Shown here: one piece after another, positions 45,331 to 52,605 of the stretch | How the letters are laid out: each line of letters starts with the position of its first letter | Numbering within the stretch: the first letter of the stretch is position 1 | Origin: CALDTK01 sp965215215 | Lineage (GTDB): Bacteria; Bacteroidota; Bacteroidia; Chitinophagales; Saprospiraceae | Reading direction: 5' to 3' | DNA length: 64,000 bases | NCBI GenBank assembly: GCA_965215215.1 | Contig: OZ244043.1 | Location: forward strand, 1,302,001 to 1,366,000 | The notes under the pieces: generated by a model | Told to the model about the DNA's origin: nothing | Seen by the model: only the letters and a program-made list of their open reading frames with translations | Database searches by the model: none | Program-made: the position numbers and the translations under genes

Positions 45331-46884
45331 TTAGCCAACCCCGTCCCGAAGTTCTGGACTAAAATTACTAGGCAGCAGCTCGGCCACGCGATTGACTGGG
45401 TGTGGTAGGATGCGAGCGAGCGTGTCGTTGAGCCAGGCCCGCGGGTTGACACCAGCCGCCTTGCAGCTCAATAGCAGACTGTACAGCACGGCAATGTTCT
45501 CGGCCGCCCCGTGATTGCCGGCGAACAGGTAATTCTTCCTGCCGAGGGCCAGCGGGCGGACTTGATTCTCGATGCCATTGTTGTCGAGTTCGACGCGCCC
45601 ATCTTCGAGCACCACGCTCAGCGACGGCCACTGGTGGCGGGCGTAGCCGATGGCCTTGCCCAGGGGCGTCTTCGGGATGGGGGCGTGCTGGTCCTTCGCT
45701 AGCCAAGCAGTCAACTCGGCGAACACCGGCGTGAGTTGGGCTTTGCGTTCTGCTAGTCGCTGATCAGGCGGCAGACCTCGCCACCGAGCTTCGAGGGCGT
45801 AGATGCGCTGGATGATACCCAAGGCCTGTTTCGCGCTTGGATCGGAGCCGGTGGCCTCGAAGAGCTTGCGCCGGATGTGGGCTAGGCATCCAATCTGACG
45901 TATGTCGGCTCCCTTAGCCCGCAGTCCTGCGAGGGCCGTTTTGTAGGGGCCCCACCCGTCGGTCTGCAGCACGCCGCTGAAGTCCGCGAGCACCGAGGCC
46001 GGCAGCTTCGACCCGCGGCTCTTGTCGTAGCGGAAGGCTACGGCCTCGGTCGTCGGATCGCGCACGAGCCACATCCAGCCCTGGTGACTCGCTCGGGGCT
46101 TGTCGGCCGAGAGAACGCGGATGCCGGACTCGTCCATCTGCACGTAGTCCGTGGCCATGATCCGGTCCACGAGCGCGTTGTACAGCGGCTTGAGGGTCGC
46201 GGCGACGCGCTCGACCCACTTGCCCATCGTGGCGGGACTCAGAGCCCAGTCGTAGTCGCGCTTGAGCGCCTCGGCCTGCCGGTAGAGCGGCTGGTGGTCG
46301 AGAAACTTCTTCAAGATCACGTCCGCGGCGAGCGTTTCGTCCGCTATCGAGCGGGCCAGCACGCGGTCGCGGGCGTGAGCACAACTCACCTCGCCGGTGG
46401 CCAGGCATCTGTAAGTGGGTCGCTTTTGGAGGATACGCACGTACTGCGCGGGCCGGTACTCAACGCGCTCTGAAGTTTCGTAGCCTATGAGCACGTGCCC
46501 TTCGCGTTCGAGCTTAGCCTCATCGTACTCGCCGCGCTCGGCGTCGGTCTGTCCAGGGGCGACGACTTCTACCTCGAGCGGGAAGTGTGCCGGTAGGGGG
46601 TTGCGGCCGGGGTGCCTTGTAACGACGGCCTCGGGCTCGGTGGACTTAGCCGGCTCTTCGATGTCGATCTGCTCGTCAACCTCGCTGAACAGATTGAGCT
46701 GCTCGTCGCCAGCTGGGATGAACCGCTCCGAGCGACGGGCGTGAAGCTGGCGCAAGAGCGCCTCATTAGCCTGTTCGAGCGCTTGGATTTGTGCCTCGAG
46801 CTGGGCGATTCGCTTGTCCTTGGCCAGGAGAAGTGTGTCAGTTGCCACGGCCCTCAAAGTACGAAACGCCCCTCGGTCGTCCAA
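45331..46884 (-). CDS. IS66 transposase TnpC (DDE)
   Basis: 517 residues. An N-terminal coiled coil (AKDKRIAQLEAQIQALEQAN, the TnpC leucine zipper) is followed by the IS66 helix-turn-helix region and the catalytic core: first Asp in DYVQMDESGIRVL, second in LQTDGWGPYKTAL, Glu in DNNGIENQVRPLALGRKN. A zinc-finger-like CLATGEVSCAH is present. The stop codon lies inside the left inverted repeat. It catalyses cut or copy strand transfer with TnpA/TnpB helping. Confidence 0.93.
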   Translation of the reverse strand: MDDRGAFRTLRAVATDTLLLAKDKRIAQLEAQIQALEQANEALLRQLHARRSERFIPAGDEQLNLFSEVDEQIDIEEPAKSTEPEAVVTRHPGRNPLPAHFPLEVEVVAPGQTDAERGEYDEAKLEREGHVLIGYETSERVEYRPAQYVRILQKRPTYRCLATGEVSCAHARDRVLARSIADETLAADVILKKFLDHQPLYRQAEALKRDYDWALSPATMGKWVERVAATLKPLYNALVDRIMATDYVQMDESGIRVLSADKPRASHQGWMWLVRDPTTEAVAFRYDKSRGSKLPASVLADFSGVLQTDGWGPYKTALAGLRAKGADIRQIGCLAHIRRKLFEATGSDPSAKQALGIIQRIYALEARWRGLPPDQRLAERKAQLTPVFAELTAWLAKDQHAPIPKTPLGKAIGYARHQWPSLSVVLEDGRVELDNNGIENQVRPLALGRKNYLFAGNHGAAENIAVLYSLLLSCKAAGVNPRAWLNDTLARILPHPVNRVAELLPSNFSPELRDGVG

Positions 46885-46910
46885 GCTGAAACGCTAGCAA
46901 TTACTGGTGC

Positions 46911-47264
46911 TTAGGCCGCTTTTCGGTAGCGCTTTCTCCGCTCGATGGAGGCTAGCTTGACGCCCCCGAGGATCAGGCGCAGTGTCTCGGGCGACACCGC
47001 GGCGTACGGAGCCTTTGACGACGGCTGCGGTACTTCGAGGGTGCCCTCAGCGAGGACTTTGTAGTAGACGGCGAACCCGTCGCCCTCGAAACAGAGGAGT
47101 TTGATGCGGTCGCGGCGGCGGTTGCAAAAGCAGTAGATCGCCCCATCGGCCGGATCACGACCGAAGGCCGAGCGAACCACGCCACTCAGCCCGGCGTAGC
47201 CCTTGCGCATGTCGCATACCCCGGTGTAGAAGTAGAGCCGCACCCCGGGGGCGAGGGCTAGCAC
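46911..47264 (-). CDS. IS66 accessory protein TnpB
   Basis: 117 residues from the GTG at 47264 (VLALAPGVRLYFY), which overlaps the tnpA end by 7 bp. The family pattern is complete: GVCDMRKGYAGLSG, DPADGAIYCFCNRRRDRIKLL, FEGDGFAVYYKVLAEGTLEVP. IS66 needs it for transposition, probably as a DNA-binding or assembly factor. The frame is open further upstream but matches tnpA-overlapping sequence. Confidence 0.9.
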   Translation of the reverse strand: MLALAPGVRLYFYTGVCDMRKGYAGLSGVVRSAFGRDPADGAIYCFCNRRRDRIKLLCFEGDGFAVYYKVLAEGTLEVPQPSSKAPYAAVSPETLRLILGGVKLASIERRKRYRKAA

Positions 47265-47539
47265 CGCACGGGGGATGACAGCGTCGGCGTGGGGATGCGC
47301 ACGCGAGTACCATCGGGGTAGGTAATCTCGATGGCGGGCGCCTCGCCGGGAGCGCGGCATTGAGGCTGAACGATAACTTCGGTAAAGGCCGGCGCGCTGG
47401 CGGCCTGCTGTTCGCCGCGTAGTTCTTTGCCGCGCCAGTAGCTGAAGGTCGCCAGACTGATGTCCTCGCGCTCGCAAAAAGCACGTTGGGAGAGCCCAGA
47501 TTGACGCCAGGCATCGGGGAGGTGGGATAGGTTTGCCAT
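47258..47539 (-). CDS. IS66 accessory protein TnpA
   Basis: 93 residues: an N-terminal helix-turn-helix (WRQSGLSQRAFCEREDISLATFSYWRGK) as in IS66 TnpA, followed by a C-terminal beta segment (AIEITYPDGTRVRIP). It likely binds the IS ends or regulates. It starts 60 bp inside the right end. Confidence 0.88.
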   Translation of the reverse strand: MANLSHLPDAWRQSGLSQRAFCEREDISLATFSYWRGKELRGEQQAASAPAFTEVIVQPQCRAPGEAPAIEITYPDGTRVRIPTPTLSSPVRC

Positions 47540-47599
47540 GCCCGCAAACCTCCGGGCCGATGGGACGAATCGACAATACGGGCTTGGCTAAGTGCTTAC

Positions 47600-47607
47600 A
47601 AAAAGGG
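47600..47607. repeat. IS66 target-site duplication, right copy
   Basis: AAAAAGGG, identical to 45315-45322. Confidence 0.93.
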
Positions 47608-48129
47608 CTTGGTAGTAAGAAGTTGGAGTAAACCGCCGCCGTTCGGTTGACACTCTCGACTTAAAAACCCCGAACCACGTGCTGCAATTACTGGCCTCGG
47701 GAAGAACCGTGCATACAGTTCTGATTCAAACGCTTGATAGGCATCGGTTTCGGCTTGAGTTAGCTCGTCCGGGTCTTCGGGAAGGTTGTGTGCGCCGATA
47801 TATTGGTGTACAGCATCTACAAATTCATAGGATGCCTTAATAGGATAGCCGCGCTCTTTGCCCCAAGCAATTCGATCGCCGCGATTGCTGAAGGCGTAAA
47901 TGCCAACCGAAGTGGCGTTACCTTTATCATCGTAATTAGGAACATAGTCAAGTTCGTAGTCGGTATTTGCGACTTGAGAGTGCGACTTGTCCGTTGGAAT
48001 CCCGTCAATAAAGATCTTTAGCGGGGCGGCAAGCCCCATAACTGACTCATCATCGACGTGGACAATGGTAGTGTCTTCCAACTTGACTTCAGGTGCTGTT
48101 TCCTTGTCACACGATGTGAAAAGGAACAA
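47600..48129 (-). pseudogene. 5' part of a lipoprotein gene split by IS66
   Basis: Lipobox VLFLFTSCDKE with Cys near 48115, then about 170 residues, including TTIVHVDDESVMGLAAPLKIF and NATSVGIYAFSNRGDRIAW, ending in the IS at 47596 as KPFL-stop. The coding frame continues upstream of the TTG at 48129 through WLAVCLVLFLF, but no ATG/GTG/TTG lies in that frame before a TAG. A 10-C run (48158-48167) shifts the only nearby ATG (48209) out of frame. No family is recognised. Base composition is AT-richer than the host. Confidence 0.75.
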
Positions 48130-48157
48130 AACTAGGCAGACTGCTAACCAAGCCGAT

Positions 48158-48167
48158 GGGGGGGGGG
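48158..48167 (-). repeat. Homopolymer of ten C (coding strand) upstream of the lipobox
   Basis: It lies between the ATG at 48209 (MYNHTPPSARLDLA) and the WLAVCLVLFLFTSC signal. With ten C the frame ends PPPHRLG-stop; with eleven or eight C the ATG would be in frame with the lipoprotein. Confidence 0.8.
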
Positions 48168-48209
48168 AGCTAGGTCTAGCCTAGCAGAAGGGGGAGTATG
48201 ATTGTACAT

Positions 48210-48686
48210 AGCTGCACGTTTGGTGACACTTTGGGACTACTCCGTATGACAACTCAGCGTTGCAACACACTAGAATAGGCTGCTAACATACAAAATAGTT
48301 GCGATTTTACAACCAGCTGAAATTACATGAGATCCCCTCAGATCAATACATCGGAAGTGAGTGTCACAAATTGACCTTCTTTCACATGTTTTCTAGTTCG
48401 AATATCCGTTCGGTTAGTTGAGGAACGTCATCAGTCTCGGGGGTCGGGGGAGGCGCTTACCAAATTCAGCCCAGACAGTATCGGCTGTAGCTCGTTGATC
48501 GTCAGAAGTTTGCACAGTTGTTAGTAGGTATAGCTGCTGAGCACTTTTCTAACTGTAGGGGCGCCGGCGCCAAATGCAACAGTATCCGGCGAACGCCCAA
48601 ACAGCGTATACTCACTGTCTGCTGCTACCAGTAGATTACCTATCCATCTGTGAACCTCTCTACTCGTTGAAATCGTACGCGTCTTT
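48210..48686. other. AT-rich intergenic region
   Basis: About 480 bp. A 78-codon open frame on the minus strand (48521-48757) overlaps the next gene and looks non-coding. I see no RNA gene or clear repeat here. Confidence 0.5.
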
Positions 48687-49376
48687 ATGTTCCGGCTGTT
48701 TTGTACAGTCATGTGGTTACTAGTTTTAGGGTGCAGAGACGTACACCAGTCCGTCAATGGTGCCCTACCACTGGTCCGCTCCCCTACCCTTATCGTCTAC
48801 GATTACGACACCACCGCCTGGACGGAGGTCGTACGCCTCGACCCATCCATCGCCCTCGACCTCCGCTACGCCACCGACAGCAACTTCGTCGGCGAGCGGA
48901 TGTACGAATGTCCCCGTTGCTTCCTACGTCCCGCGGCCGCCCGCGCCCTCGTCCGCGTACAGGACAGCTTGCGCAAAAACGGCTTGAGCCTACTCCTTTA
49001 CGACTGCTACCGACCGCTTACCGTACAGTGGCGCCTCTGGAACAAAGTACCCGACCGCCGCTACGTAGCCGATCCGCGCAAGGGCTCACAGCACAACCGG
49101 GGCCTCGCCGTAGATCTTACCCTCGTAGACCTCGACACCGGCGGGCCCCTCGACATGGGTACCGCCTACGACTACTTCGGCGGCGAAGCCTGGCACCGTG
49201 CCACCGTTGGCTTCCCCGAGCCGGTACGCGGCAACCGCGAGCTCATCCTCGACCTCATGGAAGGCATGGGCTGGAAGCGCACGAACTCCGAGTGGTGGCA
49301 CTACCGCTGGCCGGTGCGGGCGGCTGTAGACTCGATGGAGTGGGCGTGCCCACCCCCTCTCGCAGCGGTAAAATAG
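48687..49376 (+). CDS. D-Ala-D-Ala dipeptidase (M15D, VanX/DdpX-like) lipoprotein
   Basis: Short lipoprotein signal, MFRLFCTVMWLLVLGCRD. Zinc site: His136 and Asp143 in GSQHNRGLAVDL, His205 in EWWHYRW, with Glu202 as the base. FVGERMYECPRC and YDCYRPLTVQWRLWNK are typical of the family. It cleaves D-alanyl-D-alanine, here outside the inner membrane, so for peptidoglycan recycling more than vancomycin resistance, as no vanA/vanH is near. 229 residues, normal. Confidence 0.88.
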   Translation: MFRLFCTVMWLLVLGCRDVHQSVNGALPLVRSPTLIVYDYDTTAWTEVVRLDPSIALDLRYATDSNFVGERMYECPRCFLRPAAARALVRVQDSLRKNGLSLLLYDCYRPLTVQWRLWNKVPDRRYVADPRKGSQHNRGLAVDLTLVDLDTGGPLDMGTAYDYFGGEAWHRATVGFPEPVRGNRELILDLMEGMGWKRTNSEWWHYRWPVRAAVDSMEWACPPPLAAVK

Positions 49377-49408
49377 AACAAATTGTTGTAGATTGAGCGG
49401 TTGCACCA

Positions 49409-50467
49409 ATGGCAACAATCAGCATGGACCCGGAAGCAAAAAACCTTCAACCGCTCATCTACCGTGATGAGAACGGCACCGTAGAAATCGATCTCCTTAC
49501 CGACAGAGAGACTGTTTGGCTCTCGCAGGCGCAAATGGGCGAGCTCTTCGACCGTAACAAGCAGACCGTTAGCGAGCACCTCGGCAACCTGTTTGCGGAA
49601 GGCGAACTCGACGCCAATTCAACTGTCCGGAATTTCCGGACAGTTCGATTTGAGGGTGATCGCGAAGTCGCACGCGAAGTCCAACATTACAACCTCGATG
49701 TCGTGATCTCGGTCGGTTACCGCGTAAAATCAAAGCGCGGCACCCAGTTTCGACAGTGGGCCACGCGCGTGCTGCGCGACTACCTCCAGGACGGCTACGC
49801 CGTCGACGCTCGCCGCCTCCGCGCCGACGCCACGCGGCAGGCGAGCCTCAATCGACTCCTCAAGGAAGCGGTGCGCGCGGACATGGAGCCGCGCGTACGC
49901 GCCGATTTCCTCGCCCTGCTCGAGCGCTACGAGAAAGGCCTCGGCCTGCTCGACCAGTACGACCACGGCACCCTCGAGCCCGATTCCGGCTCGCGCGACA
50001 GCGGCCTGCCCGAGCGCTACCGCCTCACCTACGCCGATGCCCGCGAGGCGATCGATCGGTGGAAGCAGAGTCGCTACGGTCCTGATCGCCACCCGCTCGA
50101 AGGCACGCCGGCCTATAAGCTCGACCTTTTCGGCGTAGAAAAAGACGGCAGCTTTCACTCGTCCATCGAGTCTATTTACCAAACCTTCGGGGGCGAGGAA
50201 GTCTACCCGAGCATCGAGGAGAAGGCCGCGAACCTGATCTACTTTCTCGTGAAAAATCACGGGTTTTCAGACGGCAACAAGCGCATCGCCGCCGGTCTTT
50301 TCATCTACTACCTGGATCGCAACGAGGCCCTTTACAACGAGGATGGTCGACCCCGGGTGGCCGATAACGCGCTCGTTGCCCTAACGCTCTTCATCGCGAT
50401 GAGCCCGCCGGACCAGCGGGATGCCGTGGTGGCGATGACGACGAATTTGATCAACGACCGCAACTGA
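49409..50467 (+). CDS. RhuM-family protein fused to a Fic/Doc-type domain
   Basis: Residues about 15-170 are RhuM-like: DRETVWLSQAQMGELFDRNKQTVSEH, TVRNFRTVRFEGDREVAREV and HYNLDVVISVGYRVKSKRGTQFRQWA. Residues about 200-345 are Doc-type: the motif HGFSDGNKRIAAGLF (about 282-296) with the lysine in GNK that in Doc toxins supports phosphate transfer rather than AMP transfer. RhuM is of unknown molecular action; Fic/Doc domains modify proteins such as EF-Tu. No antitoxin gene (Phd-like) adjoins it. It starts 32 bp after the dipeptidase gene. Confidence 0.85.
   Translation: MATISMDPEAKNLQPLIYRDENGTVEIDLLTDRETVWLSQAQMGELFDRNKQTVSEHLGNLFAEGELDANSTVRNFRTVRFEGDREVAREVQHYNLDVVISVGYRVKSKRGTQFRQWATRVLRDYLQDGYAVDARRLRADATRQASLNRLLKEAVRADMEPRVRADFLALLERYEKGLGLLDQYDHGTLEPDSGSRDSGLPERYRLTYADAREAIDRWKQSRYGPDRHPLEGTPAYKLDLFGVEKDGSFHSSIESIYQTFGGEEVYPSIEEKAANLIYFLVKNHGFSDGNKRIAAGLFIYYLDRNEALYNEDGRPRVADNALVALTLFIAMSPPDQRDAVVAMTTNLINDRN
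49621..49645. repeat. Perfect 12-bp inverted repeat inside the RhuM-Doc gene
   Basis: AACTGTCCGGAA and TTCCGGACAGTT flank a single T. It encodes the near-symmetric TVRNFRTV. Confidence 0.85.
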
Positions 50468-50534
50468 CGCCGTAGCACGCCTCGTGCGCTACGGTGCTGA
50501 GTTAATCGTCCATACTTCCAAAGGAAGCGGAAAC

Positions 50535-50900
50535 TCACCTCGGAAGAGCGGCCTTGATTTCAGTAACGGTGATTTCCAGTATATCGGCAATCTGTTCTTC
50601 CGACATCCCGCGACTAGCTAGCTTATTGATCGTTTTAGCTCTTTGCCGAATTTCGCCTTCTTCGATACCCTCCTTTAGGCCTTCCTGAAGGCCCTCTCGG
50701 CGACCTTCCTGAAGCCCTTCCGCGCGCCCCTCCTCCGTGGCTCTCCGTTTCGCGGACGCATCCTGGTTCTGACGATCGTTGCGCGCCATCCAATACCTAT
50801 CGTAACTCCACTGATCGGCAACCGAGAGTTGTGCGTACTCCGCGTCGGTAATCCAGTCGGTGAATACGCGAGCGGTAAATTGCTTTGAAATCTGCTCCAT
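50535..50900 (-). pseudogene. C-terminal remnant of an Rpn-family (PD-(D/E)XK) nuclease
   Basis: Only the C-terminal end remains. From upstream of the ATG at 50900 the frame reads ELQTPLDHWLYLSKYLPTMEQ, the conserved segment that follows the nuclease core in Rpn/PDDEXK transposase-like proteins. Then comes the repetitive helix EEGRAEGLQEGRREGLQEG. The nuclease core is missing: open sequence stops at a TAG about 85 bp upstream, right at the bcp 3' end. Some short product could still be made, but the nuclease cannot be active. Confidence 0.75.
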
Positions 50901-50982
50901 GGTGGGCAGGTATTTACTAAGGTAGAGCCAGTGATCGAGCGGGGTCTGAAGCTCGCTCTCGCTACGGTATGAGTTATCAGAC

Positions 50983-51435
50983 TTAACCTAGGATCTGCCC
51001 GGCGTGCTCTTTGGTCTTCACTTCAACGATCACCTCCTCGATCCTCCCGTCCGCGCCAATCAAGAACGTGGTGCGGTGAATACCATCGTACTCCCGACCC
51101 ATAAACTTCTTCGGCCCCCAGCAGCCGTAGGCCTCGGCCACGGCGTGATCTTCGTCGGCGAGCAAGTCGAAAGGGAGTTGGTACTTGTCAATAAACTCGA
51201 CGTGCTTTTTTGGCGGATCCGGGCTCACGCCGAGGATACTGTAGCCCCGAGCTTGCAGCGCGTCGTAGTTATCGCGCAGTGAGCAAGCCTCGGCCGTGCA
51301 GCCGGGCGTATCGTCTTTAGGGTAGAAGTAAAGCACGAGTTTTTTGCCGGCGTAATCACCGAGCGACCGTAGGGTACCGGTCTGATCGGGGGCGGAAAAA
51401 TTCGGTGCGGGATCACCGGCCTGCGGAGTCGTCAT
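50983..51435 (-). CDS. bcp: Thioredoxin-dependent thiol peroxidase (Bcp/PrxQ)
   Basis: It reduces hydrogen and organic peroxides using thioredoxin. Peroxidatic Cys46 in DDTPGCTAEACSLRD and Cys51, five residues on, typical of alpha-type PrxQ; VLYFYPKDDTPG and HRTTFLIGADGRI support it. 150 residues, normal length; cytosolic. It stands alone, divergent from the AraC gene's neighbourhood. Its 3' end touches the Rpn remnant. Confidence 0.93.
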   Translation of the reverse strand: MTTPQAGDPAPNFSAPDQTGTLRSLGDYAGKKLVLYFYPKDDTPGCTAEACSLRDNYDALQARGYSILGVSPDPPKKHVEFIDKYQLPFDLLADEDHAVAEAYGCWGPKKFMGREYDGIHRTTFLIGADGRIEEVIVEVKTKEHAGQILG

Positions 51436-51711
51436 GCAGGCAAAGTAGTGTATCCGAATCAGGCAAACCCCACCGACCTTGCGATCGACGAGGCCTGCTT
51501 CTGGGAATTTGGAGACTCGATAACATAAGGTAAGCCTCCTACTCCATAACTACTGGGTCGGTTGTGGTGCTTACGCTTAGAGCTACTTATTTATGTACTT
51601 AACCTAACTCTAGCGACCCCCACCGGCCAGCGTCCGTAAATGTGGATTGCCGTGCAGCCGAGCCACTTGCCGCCGCTTCCCGATCGATTACCACATGTTC
51701 CCGCCCCGCAT
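51436..51711. other. Intergenic region
   Basis: 276 bp between the bcp start and the AraC stop; I see no gene, repeat or clear terminator in it. Confidence 0.4.
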
Positions 51712-52572
51712 TTAAACCGGCTCGGACGACATCCGGTAGTTCTGCCGAAAGGCGACCGGACTCTCGCCCACCCGCCGCTTGAAGAAGCGACTGAAGTGCG
51801 CCGGCTCGTTGAATCCGATGGCGTAAGCGATCTCCGCGGCGGTGGACTCGGAGTAGAGCAGCAAACGTTTTGCCTCGAGCAGGACGCGGTCGTGAATGAC
51901 CTGGAGGGGCGTCTGTTGAGCGTGGCTCCCGAAGAGATTAGCGAGCGTTTTCGGCGAGCGATGGAGGAGCTCCGCGTAATCTTGAACCTGGTGGAGGCTA
52001 CGAAAATGAAGCTCTACGAGTAGGCAGAACTGGCGAATGACATCGAGGTCGGCCGCGGGAAGATCGGAGTTGGCACTCTGTCGTTTGTAGAGTCGTGTAA
52101 CCTTGACGATCAGTCGTTTGAGAAGCATGCGCAGCATCTCCCCCTGCAGGTTGTCGGCCTCCCTGAACTCATCGATGAATACGTCGAGCAAAACCTGAAA
52201 ACGGCGCGTCTCCTCCTCGTCGAGTCCGACGATGGGTATGCTGCTGGTGCCGTAAAACAGAAGGCCCACGCACGATACCTCACGGTCGTGGTCGACGATG
52301 CAGTAAAACTCTTGGTTGAATTGAAACGCGACGAGCGTATCGGCGGGGGAGAACTGGAAGGTTTGGTTCGAGGTAAGGGCCAGCACTTCCTTCGGTGCGA
52401 GCTCGAGGGTTTGGCCGTCCGCGGTGAACGACCGGGGGTACGGACCTCGGTTCCAGATCACCGTGTACGTACTCTCTTCGGGATCGCGGAAGACATCCCG
52501 CCCCAGGTGCGGCTCCCCCTCGTGGAGGCGAAACAAGGCTTTGGTGCGTGGGTCGGAGAAGGTGTAGCGCAT
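51712..52572 (-). CDS. AraC-family transcriptional regulator
   Basis: Residues about 1-130 are a cupin-like sensor (STYTVIWNRGPYPRSFTADGQTL, FQFSPADTLVAFQFNQEFY). The C-terminal two helix-turn-helix units are clear: VQDYAELLHRSPKTLANLF and then STAAEIAYAIGFNEPAHFSRFFKRRVGESPVAFR in sequence. 286 residues, normal. A ligand is unknown. It lies 33 bp upstream of nothing on its own strand; the cytochrome gene upstream shares its direction (34 bp apart), so they may form an operon or be unrelated. Confidence 0.88.
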   Translation of the reverse strand: MRYTFSDPRTKALFRLHEGEPHLGRDVFRDPEESTYTVIWNRGPYPRSFTADGQTLELAPKEVLALTSNQTFQFSPADTLVAFQFNQEFYCIVDHDREVSCVGLLFYGTSSIPIVGLDEEETRRFQVLLDVFIDEFREADNLQGEMLRMLLKRLIVKVTRLYKRQSANSDLPAADLDVIRQFCLLVELHFRSLHQVQDYAELLHRSPKTLANLFGSHAQQTPLQVIHDRVLLEAKRLLLYSESTAAEIAYAIGFNEPAHFSRFFKRRVGESPVAFRQNYRMSSEPV

Positions 52573-52605
52573 GTTGGAAGTAGCTGAAAGCTACGACGGG
52601 TAACG

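Larger units (their letters stand above)
45323..47599 (-). mobile_element. Complete IS66-family insertion sequence
   Basis: 2,277 bp. Ends are 22-bp imperfect inverted repeats (45323-45344 and 47578-47599), 18 of 22 matching, beginning GTA and sharing CTTAGCCAA. It is bounded by identical 8-bp repeats AAAAAGGG. It carries the standard gene order tnpA-tnpB-tnpC on the minus strand. All three frames are open and the duplication is perfect, so insertion is recent and the element probably mobile. It interrupts a lipoprotein gene. Confidence 0.96.

Noticed and set aside
48521..48757. 78-codon open frame on the minus strand
   Set aside because: It overlaps the start of the dipeptidase gene and shows no protein-like pattern.
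48687..49376. Vancomycin-resistance (vanX) cassette
   Set aside because: Only the dipeptidase is present, as a lipoprotein; no vanA or vanH ligase/dehydrogenase nearby.
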